A stretch of DNA of 11,224 bases from an uncultured Bacteroidales bacterium (lineage in GTDB: Bacteria > Bacteroidota > Bacteroidia > Bacteroidales > UBA932): assembly GCA_927798505.1 (NCBI GenBank), contig CAKMNE010000035.1, positions 1 through 11,224 of the forward strand. Direction: 5' to 3'. This document shows positions 1 through 6,237 of this stretch, in pieces; position 1 is the stretch's first letter, and each line of letters starts with the position of its first letter. The notes below the pieces were generated by a model. The model was not told the DNA's origin. It did not search any database and saw only the letters and a list, made by a program, of their open reading frames with translations. The translations under genes and the position numbers were made by a program.

Positions 1-1
1 C

Positions 2-169
2 CTCACATCCTGCACCACTGCACTCGGTGTGCTGCCTATGATTATCAGCGGCGATCTGCTGTGGATGCCTATGGGAGTAGTGATATGCTTCGGCACCTTG
101 CTTTCCATTTTCCCAATTACCCTGATTATGCCTATTTCATATTGGCAAATCTTCAAAAGAAAGAAATGA
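2..169 (+). CDS. RND efflux permease, C-terminal fragment (5' cut by window)
   Basis: The first 55 codons in frame 2 encode the end of an inner-membrane RND-type (AcrB/HAE1-like) transporter and stop at TGA 167-169. Visible is a short amphipathic stretch with L-T-S-C-T-T-A-L-G-V-L-P, which corresponds to the L-T-S-x-T-T-x-L-G-x-x-P motif before the penultimate helix of RND permeases. It is followed by a hydrophobic helix ending in P-I-T-L-I-M-P-I-S-Y-W and a basic tail F-K-R-K-K, typical of a cytoplasmic C-terminus. The stop overlaps the ATG of the TolC-family gene (ATGA, 166-169), so the two are translationally coupled, as expected for a tripartite efflux operon. The periplasmic adaptor gene is presumably upstream, outside the window. 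The substrate cannot be told from this fragment. Family assignment is fairly secure because of the motif and the TolC neighbour. Confidence 0.82.
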   Translation, partial: LTSCTTALGVLPMIISGDLLWMPMGVVICFGTLLSIFPITLIMPISYWQIFKRKK

Positions 170-1527
170 AACTCTATAAACAGATAACTTGCATCGCTTT
201 GCTGTGCTCCGCGGCTTTCAGTCTCGGAGCGCAGGGCGCGCGTATTGAACTCAGCCTCGAAGACGCCCTCTCCGCTGCAAGGCAGAACGAAATTCAGATA
301 AAGAACGCAAGGCTGGACCTGCAGGCCTCCCGGTATCAGAAACAGGAGGCTTTTGCCGAATATTTCCCGAGGGTTTCGGCAATGGCCATTGGCTTCTATG
401 CAGTTAATCCTATGCTTGAAATAGGAATTACAGATATCCTGGGAGACAATGATTTTGCATGGGGAGTTCAGCAGAAGGCAGAGGAACTTGCCGGCGCTTA
501 CGGATTCAATACCACCTACACAGCCTTCAAAAGTGGTTATTCCACTTCTCTCTCTCTGATGCAGCCTCTGTATGCGGGCGGCAGAATTGTCAACGGCAAT
601 AAATTGGCCTCACTTGGAGTCCAGGCCTCAGACCTTCAGTTGAAACTGCAGGAAAGAAAAACTGACCAGCAGATTGAGAAGGACTGGTGGGAAATTGCTT
701 CCCTTGAGGATCAGATTGCCAATCTCGAACATATGGACGGGACTCTTGAAACCGTCTATTCGCAGCTGAAGGGTGCTGTGGCATCAGGGCTCAGCGCCGA
801 GAGCGATCTCTATCAGGTCGAGCTTTCAAGAAACGAACTGAAAGCAGGGCTCAAAAAGGCCAGGCACGGCGCAAGACTGCTGAAAATGAATCTGCTCAAT
901 ACGATAGGTCTTGATTATGACTGCGTGGATTCGGTTTTATTTGTAAGGTCAGAGCTGGAAGCGGGAACTCCCGAGTCATATTACCGGGACCCCGAGCGGA
1001 TTATCGCCAATATGGAAGAGAGCAAACTCCTGGACCTTCAGGTGCGCGCAAAGAAACTTGAGAAAAAGATGAGCATAGGGGAGTGTCTTCCCCAGCTTGC
1101 ACTTGGTGCCACTGCCGGTTATTCGGATTTTTATGACAAGCCTAGGTTCAACACCATTGCTTTTGCTACGGTTCAGATTCCTCTTTCCGATTGGGGCAAG
1201 ACGTCCCGTAAGGCCAAAAGGCTCGATACCGAGATTCAGAAGGCTGAGAATGAGAGGGATTACCTTGGACGTCAGCTGCGTCTGATGGTTGACAAGTTGT
1301 GGATGGAGCTTGATGCTGCCTATGACCAGTGGCAGCTCAAACAGCAGAGCCTGGATAACAGCAAAAAGCTCTATGACTATGCGGCAGCCAATTACAGTGC
1401 CGGTCTGATTCCGCTTCAGGACCTTCTGCAGGCAGAAAGCCAGTACCGGAAGGCCTGCACAGAGAATGCTGATGCATTGATAGAATACAGAAATGCAATT
1501 GTAGCCTACACCTGTCTGATGAAATAG
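166..1527 (+). CDS. TolC-family outer-membrane efflux protein
   Basis: This 453-residue protein is the outer-membrane channel of a tripartite efflux system and partners the RND permease just upstream. I chose ATG 166 rather than an in-frame ATG at 61: it overlaps the permease stop as ATGA and directly begins a signal peptide (M-K-L-Y-K-Q, then a hydrophobic core, ending near A-Q-G-A). The mature part starts with the typical OEP opening I-E-L-S-L-E-D-A-L-x-x-A-x-x-N-x-x-I. Long heptad-like helices follow, with a beta-strand segment S-L-M-Q-P-L-Y-A-G-G-R-I that is characteristic of TolC homologues. The second OEP repeat has the matching strand A-T-V-Q-I-P-L-S-D-W-G-K. The end (Y-x-A-G-L-I-P-L-Q-D-L-L-Q-A-E) is also typical. 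Length fits the family (about 420-480). The gene ends 3 bp from the stop of the convergent trkH. Confidence 0.92.
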   Translation: MKLYKQITCIALLCSAAFSLGAQGARIELSLEDALSAARQNEIQIKNARLDLQASRYQKQEAFAEYFPRVSAMAIGFYAVNPMLEIGITDILGDNDFAWGVQQKAEELAGAYGFNTTYTAFKSGYSTSLSLMQPLYAGGRIVNGNKLASLGVQASDLQLKLQERKTDQQIEKDWWEIASLEDQIANLEHMDGTLETVYSQLKGAVASGLSAESDLYQVELSRNELKAGLKKARHGARLLKMNLLNTIGLDYDCVDSVLFVRSELEAGTPESYYRDPERIIANMEESKLLDLQVRAKKLEKKMSIGECLPQLALGATAGYSDFYDKPRFNTIAFATVQIPLSDWGKTSRKAKRLDTEIQKAENERDYLGRQLRLMVDKLWMELDAAYDQWQLKQQSLDNSKKLYDYAAANYSAGLIPLQDLLQAESQYRKACTENADALIEYRNAIVAYTCLMK

Positions 1528-1530
1528 GCA

Positions 1531-2976
1531 TTAACGGGATTTCTTGCCGATAAAGTAGAGAACCGGGAAGAGCTCAAGACGGCCGATAATCATAAGGGCC
1601 ATAGCGTTGTATTTGGCGAGCATAGGTACATTTGCGAAATTGCCGCAGGAGCCTATGCTGCCCAAGCCCGGTCCTACATTTCCAATGCAGGCAACGGCTC
1701 CGGTCCAGGCTTCGCGCATTTCCATTCCGCACATAGTGTTGACGAGAGCTCCCAGTGCAATAATCATCACATAGCAGATGATGAATACCAGAACGGTACG
1801 GTCCGACTTGTCGCTGATCAGCCTGTGTTCGAGTTGGACACTGGCGACTCTGTTCGGGCTGCGGAGTTCGAAAATCTGCTGTTTGAGACTGCGTATGGCT
1901 ATCAGCAGCCTGTCCATCTTGATGCCTCCGGAGGTTGACCCCGAGCATCCGCAAACAAGAGAAAGTGCAACAACCATACAGGTGGCAAAAGGAGGCCATA
2001 CTGCCGTGTCAGTTGTGGCGTAACCTGTTGTTGTACAAAGGGATGCGACCTGGAAAGCCGAGTGCCTAAGACAATTCCATAAATTGCCGTAGCTCCCGTT
2101 TGCATAAAGTGTAATGGTGATGATTACGGTTGAAATGAGGAAGCCCAAGTAGAAAGCCTGTGTCACATCGGAGTGCAGCAGCTGCTTGAGGCCGTCTTTG
2201 GTGAAAATCCTTCCAAGGAGGACAAAGCGGGTGCTTGCCAGAAGCATAACTACTATTATGATGGACTCGACCACATGGCTGTTGAAGGCTGCTATACTGG
2301 CATTTCTGGTCGAAAAGCCGCAGGTGCTGCAGGCTGACATTGCGTGGGTGACTGCATCGAACCAGCCGAGACCTGACAATTTGAGAGAAAGGACGGCTAC
2401 AACGGTAAGAACGATATAGGTCGCAACTGTGATGCGGGTAAATGACGCGCCACTCAGATGAACTGAACTTCTGGCTATCTGGGACATCTCCACTCCGGTC
2501 AGCCTGTTGTCGTTGCCTTGGGAAGCTGGCAGGAGCAGGGAGAAAAGCGCGATGATTCCCACACCTCCTATCCAGGCAGTGGACATTCTCCAGAACAGCA
2601 GGCCGCGCGGAAGCGCTTCGATATCATTGAGTATGGATGCACCTGTGGTGGTAAACCCGGATACGGACTCGAACAGGGCATTGGTAAAGGTGAACTCTCC
2701 GCCGTACATCAGGTATGGAATCATACCGAGGATACTGGCCAGAGTCCAGGAGCCGACCACAATGAAGAACCCTTCTTCGCGGTTCAGACGCGCCTTATCC
2801 CGCACAAATATGCTGGGAAAGGCTCCAAGCAATCCGGCAAGGGTGCCGGAGACAATAAGGGGCCAGAATGATTCATCCATTCCGTAAATGGCGGAAACAC
2901 CGGCGGAGATGAACATAAAGGCCGCTACGCAGAGCAGCGACGTCCCAATGTATTTGACCGTAACCCCTATTCTCAT
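1531..2976 (-). CDS. trkH: TrkH-family potassium uptake channel subunit
   Basis: This inner-membrane K+ (or K+/Na+) translocating subunit of the Trk/Ktr superfamily has 481 residues. All four pore-loop signatures are visible: S-V-S-G-F-T-T-T-G-A-S (about 104-114), S-T-C-G-F-S-T (217-223), T-T-T-G-Y-A-T-T-D (315-323) and G-N-V-G-P-G-L-G-S (432-440). Each carries the selectivity-filter glycine. G-S-T-S-G-G-I-K-M-D-R (346-356) is the conserved segment after the third pore. About ten hydrophobic helices are seen. The frame is open 25 codons further upstream (to 3051), but I chose the ATG at 2976 because a TATATTTG promoter box (2998-3005, minus) lies inside that extension and the family starts near M-R-I-G-V-T-V-K-Y-I-G. 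The regulatory partner TrkA (Rck domain) usually sits beside trkH in Bacteroidetes but is not seen in this window. Confidence 0.93.
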   Translation of the reverse strand: MRIGVTVKYIGTSLLCVAAFMFISAGVSAIYGMDESFWPLIVSGTLAGLLGAFPSIFVRDKARLNREEGFFIVVGSWTLASILGMIPYLMYGGEFTFTNALFESVSGFTTTGASILNDIEALPRGLLFWRMSTAWIGGVGIIALFSLLLPASQGNDNRLTGVEMSQIARSSVHLSGASFTRITVATYIVLTVVAVLSLKLSGLGWFDAVTHAMSACSTCGFSTRNASIAAFNSHVVESIIIVVMLLASTRFVLLGRIFTKDGLKQLLHSDVTQAFYLGFLISTVIITITLYANGSYGNLWNCLRHSAFQVASLCTTTGYATTDTAVWPPFATCMVVALSLVCGCSGSTSGGIKMDRLLIAIRSLKQQIFELRSPNRVASVQLEHRLISDKSDRTVLVFIICYVMIIALGALVNTMCGMEMREAWTGAVACIGNVGPGLGSIGSCGNFANVPMLAKYNAMALMIIGRLELFPVLYFIGKKSR

Positions 2977-2997
2977 AAAAGCAGGCTTTGTGCGGCA

Positions 2998-3005
2998 CAA
3001 ATATA
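2998..3005 (-). promoter_or_regulatory. Putative -7 box of trkH (TATATTTG)
   Basis: On the minus strand the sequence reads TATATTTG, an exact match to the Bacteroidetes TAnnTTTG box. Its G lies 21 bp upstream of the trkH ATG at 2976, giving a leader of roughly 15-18 nt. No clear TTTG is seen at the -33 spacing. It is divergent from the plus-strand box at 3030-3037, with 24 bp between them. Confidence 0.55.
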
Positions 3006-3029
3006 GTGCTTTTTTCGGCATTTTTTTTG

Positions 3030-3037
3030 TAAATTTG
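3030..3037 (+). promoter_or_regulatory. Putative -7 box of the metal-linked operon (TAAATTTG)
   Basis: TAAATTTG matches TAnnTTTG and lies directly after a T8 run ending in TTTG. It would start transcription near 3041-3044. That gives a leader of about 20 nt to ATG 3064, or almost none to the alternative ATG 3046. No TTTG is found at the expected 19-bp spacing. Confidence 0.5.
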
Positions 3038-3063
3038 CGACCGGAATGCAAAAGTCGCTCTAC

Positions 3064-3486
3064 ATGAAACTGGCTGCAGTGGCAGTGGTGTTCGTCTATA
3101 TTCTGAGTTCAATCGGGATTAACGTGCACAGTTGCCACAACAGCGGCAATGTGAATGTTTCCATAGTCGGAAGCGAACTGTTGAGCCACTGCTGCAACTG
3201 CGGAAAGCATCATTGCGACTGTGAAGAGCATCATTGCGAAGTCAATCACGAACTTCATCACAGCATCGACTGCTGCACGGACACCGTACTGAAAATAGTG
3301 ATTACCGGGTTCGACGGTTCCGACAACGATGTCAAGGTCCCGGTTTCCGCAGAACTTCCGTCTTTCATCTGCCGGAACTACAGCTTGGAGTCCTGCTCCG
3401 TCCCTATTTTCAATTTTTCGCAGGAGCGTAATGTCTTCAGGCAGAATGAGGATATCTTGAGGGATAACTGTGTTTTGAGGGTTTAG
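3064..3486 (+). CDS. Secreted Cys/His-rich HYC_CC_PP-like small protein
   Basis: This 140-residue protein begins with a hydrophobic signal segment (M-K-L-A-A-V-A-V-V-F-V-Y-I-L-S-S-I-G) followed at once by H-S-C (residues 22-24). That layout resembles the Bacteroidetes HYC_CC_PP family: signal peptide, H-Y-C, then a C-C pair. Here H-S-C stands in for H-Y-C, and D-C-C-T-D (69-73) supplies the C-C. I do not see a clear P-P motif. Residues 42-71 are extraordinarily rich in metal ligands, with 8 Cys and 8 His in 30 residues. The role is inferred as periplasmic or surface metal binding, possibly copper, because the next two genes encode a TonB receptor and an HMA-domain protein. The start is uncertain: ATG 3046 adds six residues (M-Q-K-S-L-Y). 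I prefer 3064 because of its distance from the promoter box and the signal-to-H-S-C spacing. It probably forms an operon with the TonB gene 57 bp downstream. Confidence 0.75.
   Translation: MKLAAVAVVFVYILSSIGINVHSCHNSGNVNVSIVGSELLSHCCNCGKHHCDCEEHHCEVNHELHHSIDCCTDTVLKIVITGFDGSDNDVKVPVSAELPSFICRNYSLESCSVPIFNFSQERNVFRQNEDILRDNCVLRV
3207..3239 (+). repeat. 21-bp-period direct repeat within the Cys/His-rich gene
   Basis: The 12-mer GCATCATTGCGA occurs at 3207-3218 and again at 3228-3239, exactly 21 bp apart, so the frame is kept and the motif H-H-C is repeated with a seven-residue period (49-51 and 56-58). This suggests a past in-frame tandem duplication that enlarged the metal-ligand cluster. 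Confidence 0.8.
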
Positions 3487-3525
3487 CCATTGTCCTTTCC
3501 CCTTTTGGACAATCATTACTAAACC
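3480..3525 (+). promoter_or_regulatory. Interrupted hairpin between the Cys/His gene and the TonB gene
   Basis: Two nested inverted repeats can pair. The outer one is GGTTTAG (3480-3486) with CTAAACC (3519-3525). The inner one is ATTGTCC (3489-3495) with GGACAAT (3507-3513). An internal loop of 2 and 5 nt separates the two stems, and the apical loop is 11 nt. The outer left arm includes the stop codon TAG 3484-3486. No U-tract follows, so it is unlikely to be an intrinsic terminator. It could set mRNA stability or processing between the two cistrons, or be an operator. Its function is not known from sequence. Confidence 0.6.
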
Positions 3526-3543
3526 ATTAAAACACAATTATTT

Positions 3544-5601
3544 ATGCATATCAAAACCTTAATCGGCACTCTGCTGGTGTTTGCCTCTGTCCAGCAGGCC
3601 TTTTCTCAGGAACTTCCTGATACAACCGATATCTATCGCGACAGGGCTGACAGCCTTGAGGCTACTGTTCTTGTCGCCCGCCAGAGAGGCAATACTTTGA
3701 GCAAATACACTCCCAACAGAGTTGAAACCATCACTGCTGCAGGACTTTGCAAGATGGCCTGCTGCAACCTTGCAGAGAGCTTCGAAAACTCAGCCAGTGT
3801 AACCGTTGGCTATTCCGATGCTGTTACCGGGGCAAGGCAGATAAGGCTCCTTGGACTCAGCGGCATATATACCCAGATGCTTGACGAGAACAGACCTGTG
3901 ATGAGAGGCCTTGCTTCTCCTTTCGGCCTGAGCTATGTGCCCGGGCAGTGGCTTGAAAGCATTCAAATCGCAAAGGGCGTCACTTCGGTCATCAACGGAG
4001 TCGAGAGTCTCACCGGGCAGATCAATATGGAACACCGCAAACCTACGGATGAGAAGCCTCTTTTCCTCAATGCGGTGATAATGAATGATACCAAGGCCGA
4101 TTTCAATATCGCTTCATCTCTTCAGCTGGGAGAAAACTGGAGTACTGTGCTTCTGGGACACATAAGCGGCAACGGTATGGAGATGGACCAGAACAAGGAC
4201 GGCTTTATGGATGATCCGAAGAGTCTCCAGCTGAATTTCGCCAACCGCTGGCTTTACTATTCTCCCGACGGGACCCAGGTACGCTTCGGCATCAAGGCCC
4301 TTAGGGACGCAAGGCAGGGAGGTCAGCTCACAAGCATCGAGAATCCTTGGCAGTCCGGTATTGTCAATACTTCTTTCAATGCCTATACCAAGGTGGGAGT
4401 GCCGCTGTGCGAGGACAATTCGCGCAATATTGCAGCCGTTCTGGATTATACCTATTATAATATGGATTCCTCCTTCGGAGCGTCAAGCTATCTCGCAAGC
4501 CAGCAGTCCGGTTTTCTCAATCTCCTGTACCAGAATGAGATAAACGAAAACCAAAGGTTTACTGCAGGAGCGGGAAGCACCATAGACCTCTTTACTGAGG
4601 ACCTGCTCAAGGGTGCAGCAGCCTTTAAGGATCTCCGAACCCTCCAGGCAAATGCGGGACTCTTCGGAGAATACACCTACAAGAACGGGGAAGTCTTCTC
4701 TCTTATAGCCGGTCTTCGCGGTGAATGGTACAAGGATAACGGCATTCAGGTTTCACCCCGTCTTACCGTAAAGTACAGCCCTGTTGAAGATATAGTAATC
4801 AGGGCGAATGCAGGGCGCGGCCTGCGTTATTCGAACCCTTTGACCGACAATATAGGAGTATTCTCTACCGGAAAAGAATTTGTAACGCCGGGAAGCGAGG
4901 GCTGGAACTACCGCCATACCCTTGAGGATGCCTGGACGGGCGGTGGCAATATCACCTGGTATTTCCCGATAAGAGATGAGAAAGCCTGGCTGAGTTTCGA
5001 CTATTTCAGGAGCCAGTTTGTCAATCAGGCTATAGTAGATTATGAGTATGCGCCGAATACAATTGCTTTCTATACTCTCGAAGATATCAACGCCAAAGGC
5101 AAAAGCTGGTCCGATACCTATCAGCTGGATTTCTCCTGCGAGCCGGTCGAAAGATTCAACATTACACTTACCGGACGATATACCGATTCGCGTATGATGA
5201 CAACCCGCGGTCTTGTGGAGCGTCCTATGACCAGCCGCTACAAGGCGGTGCTCAACCTGCAGTACACCAGCAACCTCAGCAAGTGGATATTCGATTTCAC
5301 CGCTTCTCTCAACGGCAGTGCCAGGGTTTATAACTTTATGGAAAGCCTGACCGGTGCGGACGGAGCCCTGCTGTATCCGGACGGTCAGACTCCCGCTTAC
5401 CCTCTGCTTTATTTCCAGGTTACCCGCAGGTTCAAGGGTCTGGATGTATATGTAGGAGGGGAGAACCTTACCAATTATACTCAGAAAAACATTATTATAG
5501 GAAGTCCTTCTGCGGATAATTTCGATGCAAGCTGCGTATGGGGACCTATGATGGGAACCAGAATTTATGCGGGTCTGCGTTTCACATTATGGAAATATTG
5601 A
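3544..5601 (+). CDS. TonB-dependent outer-membrane receptor (BtuB-like, metal-cluster type)
   Basis: This 685-residue outer-membrane beta-barrel imports a ligand using TonB and proton motive force. A signal peptide (about 1-21, ending A-F-S before Q-E) is followed by a plug domain at about 38-165 and then the barrel. The plug holds S-L-E-A-T-V-L-V-A-R, A-V-T-G-A-R-Q-I-R-L-L-G-L, and G-V-T-S-V-I-N-G-V-E-S-L-T-G-Q-I-N. The chain ends G-L-R-F-T-L-W-K-Y with a terminal aromatic residue, as barrel assembly needs. It lacks the N-terminal carboxypeptidase-regulatory-like domain common in SusC-type receptors, and no SusD partner is present. The plug contains L-C-K-M-A-C-C-N-L-A-E-S-F (C69, C73, C74). 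From memory, an A-C-C-N-L-x-E-S-F motif recurs in Bacteroidetes receptors that neighbour HMA-domain genes. The flanking Cys/His-rich and HMA genes suggest a metal or metal chelate (copper is my first guess) as ligand; the ligand is inferred, not shown. Confidence 0.92.
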   Translation: MHIKTLIGTLLVFASVQQAFSQELPDTTDIYRDRADSLEATVLVARQRGNTLSKYTPNRVETITAAGLCKMACCNLAESFENSASVTVGYSDAVTGARQIRLLGLSGIYTQMLDENRPVMRGLASPFGLSYVPGQWLESIQIAKGVTSVINGVESLTGQINMEHRKPTDEKPLFLNAVIMNDTKADFNIASSLQLGENWSTVLLGHISGNGMEMDQNKDGFMDDPKSLQLNFANRWLYYSPDGTQVRFGIKALRDARQGGQLTSIENPWQSGIVNTSFNAYTKVGVPLCEDNSRNIAAVLDYTYYNMDSSFGASSYLASQQSGFLNLLYQNEINENQRFTAGAGSTIDLFTEDLLKGAAAFKDLRTLQANAGLFGEYTYKNGEVFSLIAGLRGEWYKDNGIQVSPRLTVKYSPVEDIVIRANAGRGLRYSNPLTDNIGVFSTGKEFVTPGSEGWNYRHTLEDAWTGGGNITWYFPIRDEKAWLSFDYFRSQFVNQAIVDYEYAPNTIAFYTLEDINAKGKSWSDTYQLDFSCEPVERFNITLTGRYTDSRMMTTRGLVERPMTSRYKAVLNLQYTSNLSKWIFDFTASLNGSARVYNFMESLTGADGALLYPDGQTPAYPLLYFQVTRRFKGLDVYVGGENLTNYTQKNIIIGSPSADNFDASCVWGPMMGTRIYAGLRFTLWKY

Positions 5602-5616
5602 TATAACACCAAGAAT

Positions 5617-5982
5617 ATGAAAAAGATTGTTATCACCCTTTTGCTTGCCCTTATGGCAATGCCGCTCAGTTCATCTGTAAATACCGCTTCCGCCAAGACA
5701 ATAGCGAGCGAACAGGTAGCCGACAAAAAGCCGAAGAAGAAGGCAGAGAAGAAAAAGAAGGACTTGAAAACTTTGGTGCTCAGTGCAGATATCCACTGCA
5801 AGTCCTGCTCCAACAAGATTATGGACAATATCGCTTTCGAGAAAGGTGTTACCGATCTCAAAGTGTCCGTTGAGAATAAGACTATTGTACTTACCTATGA
5901 TGCCGCTAAGACTACCGAAGAGGCTGTTCTGTCGTCATTGAAGAAGATAGGATATCCGGCAGAGGTGCTCGAAAGAAAATGA
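5617..5982 (+). CDS. Secreted heavy-metal-associated (HMA) domain protein
   Basis: This 121-residue protein has a signal peptide (M-K-K-I-V-I-T and a hydrophobic core, with likely cleavage after A-S-A near residue 26). A lysine-rich linker (about 37-51) follows, then one HMA domain (about 52-119). The metal site is D-I-H-C-K-S-C with C61 and C64; the usual Met before the first Cys is His here. The ferredoxin-like fold is supported by V-T-D-L-K-V-S-V-E-N-K-T-I-V-L-T-Y-D and the final K-K-I-G-Y-P-A-E-V. The family (CopZ/Atx1-like and MerP-like) binds Cu(I) or other soft metals and passes them on. With an export signal it would act in the periplasm, receiving or delivering metal for the TonB receptor encoded 15 bp upstream. 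The basic linker could contact membrane or a partner; this is a guess. It is the last gene of the operon. Confidence 0.9.
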   Translation: MKKIVITLLLALMAMPLSSSVNTASAKTIASEQVADKKPKKKAEKKKKDLKTLVLSADIHCKSCSNKIMDNIAFEKGVTDLKVSVENKTIVLTYDAAKTTEEAVLSSLKKIGYPAEVLERK

Positions 5983-6026
5983 TTTTAAGAAATTAGAAAA
6001 ATTTTTTAGAAATATTTTTAAAAAAA

Positions 6027-6057
6027 TTTGCGAATTAAATTTTTTGTTGTACCTTTG
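6027..6057 (+). promoter_or_regulatory. Strong Bacteroidetes-type promoter for the intergenic RNA
   Basis: TTTG (6027-6030), 19 bp, then TACCTTTG (6050-6057) is an exact match to the primary sigma consensus of Bacteroidetes (TTTG, about 19 bp, TAnnTTTG). A- and T-tracts lie upstream (5995-6026). The expected start is near 6061-6064. This is the best promoter in the window. Confidence 0.85.
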
Positions 6058-6061
6058 TATC

Positions 6062-6176
6062 CGGGTTGAGCAAGTGCTAGTTCTTAGCCATCAACCTATT
6101 GGTTATTAGTTTTAGTGTTATTAATTATGTGGTTAGTATGAGTTGTTGCCGTGAGGTCACAACTCATTTCTTTTTT
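6062..6176 (+). ncRNA. Putative intergenic small RNA, about 115 nt
   Basis: A consensus promoter and an intrinsic terminator bracket about 115 nt with no convincing reading frame. The 5' part can fold into a hairpin: GGTTGA (6064-6069) pairs with TCAACC (6091-6096), and inside it GCTA (6076-6079) pairs with TAGC (6085-6088) around a GTTCT loop. An alternative small stem, AACC (6093-6096) with GGTT (6101-6104), competes with it. The middle (6098-6137) is AU-rich and would be single-stranded, which suits base-pairing to targets. I checked it by eye against SRP RNA and 6S RNA features and do not recognise either. It could instead be an attenuated leader of the META-lipoprotein gene 62 bp beyond the terminator. 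The start position is inferred from the promoter. Confidence 0.6.
6139..6176 (+). terminator. Intrinsic terminator of the putative sRNA
   Basis: TGAGTTGT (6139-6146) pairs with ACAACTCA (6159-6166). After a T/C mismatch, GCC pairs with GGT around a GTGA loop, which is a GNRA tetraloop. TTTCTTTTTT (6167-6176) follows directly. Stem, loop and U-tract are all as expected for a Rho-independent terminator on the plus strand. Confidence 0.85.
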
Positions 6177-6186
6177 ATGACTTCTA

Positions 6187-6217
6187 TGTGGTGCAAATTT
6201 TGTAGATTTGCACCACA
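6187..6217. promoter_or_regulatory. Perfect 12-bp inverted repeat, probable operator of the lipoprotein-rfbA operon
   Basis: TGTGGTGCAAAT (6187-6198) is mirrored exactly by ATTTGCACCACA (6206-6217), with a 7-nt spacer. The right arm and spacer hold the promoter box at 6203-6210, and the predicted start site is at the outer edge of the right arm. A dimeric DNA-binding protein here would block RNA polymerase, so an operator is the simplest reading. As RNA it would form a 12-bp hairpin without a U-tract, so it is not a terminator. Confidence 0.6.
6203..6210 (+). promoter_or_regulatory. Putative -7 box of the lipoprotein-rfbA operon (TAGATTTG)
   Basis: TAGATTTG matches TAnnTTTG, 27 bp before the lipoprotein ATG. 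It sits inside the inverted repeat. No exact TTTG is present 19 bp upstream (ACTTC there), so activity may be weak or need an activator. Confidence 0.5.
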
Positions 6218-6237
6218 AACTTTAAACAATAACAACA

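Noticed and set aside
61..165. An N-terminal extension of the TolC-family protein starting at ATG 61
   Set aside because: This stretch codes for the end of the RND permease in another frame. The signal peptide begins exactly at ATG 166, which overlaps the permease stop.
5983..6026. A possible terminator after the HMA gene
   Set aside because: Only A/T runs are present; any stem is a few A-U pairs with no GC core. It more likely serves as an A/T-rich upstream element of the strong promoter at 6027-6057.
6062..6176. 6S RNA or SRP RNA
   Set aside because: There is no long double-stranded rod with central bubble, and no conserved G-G-A-A-loop SRP helix; it is also too short for typical 6S RNA.
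6187..6217. CRISPR repeat or transposon end
   Set aside because: It is a single copy in the window with no spacer array, no matching inverted end and no transposase; overlap with a promoter box favours an operator.
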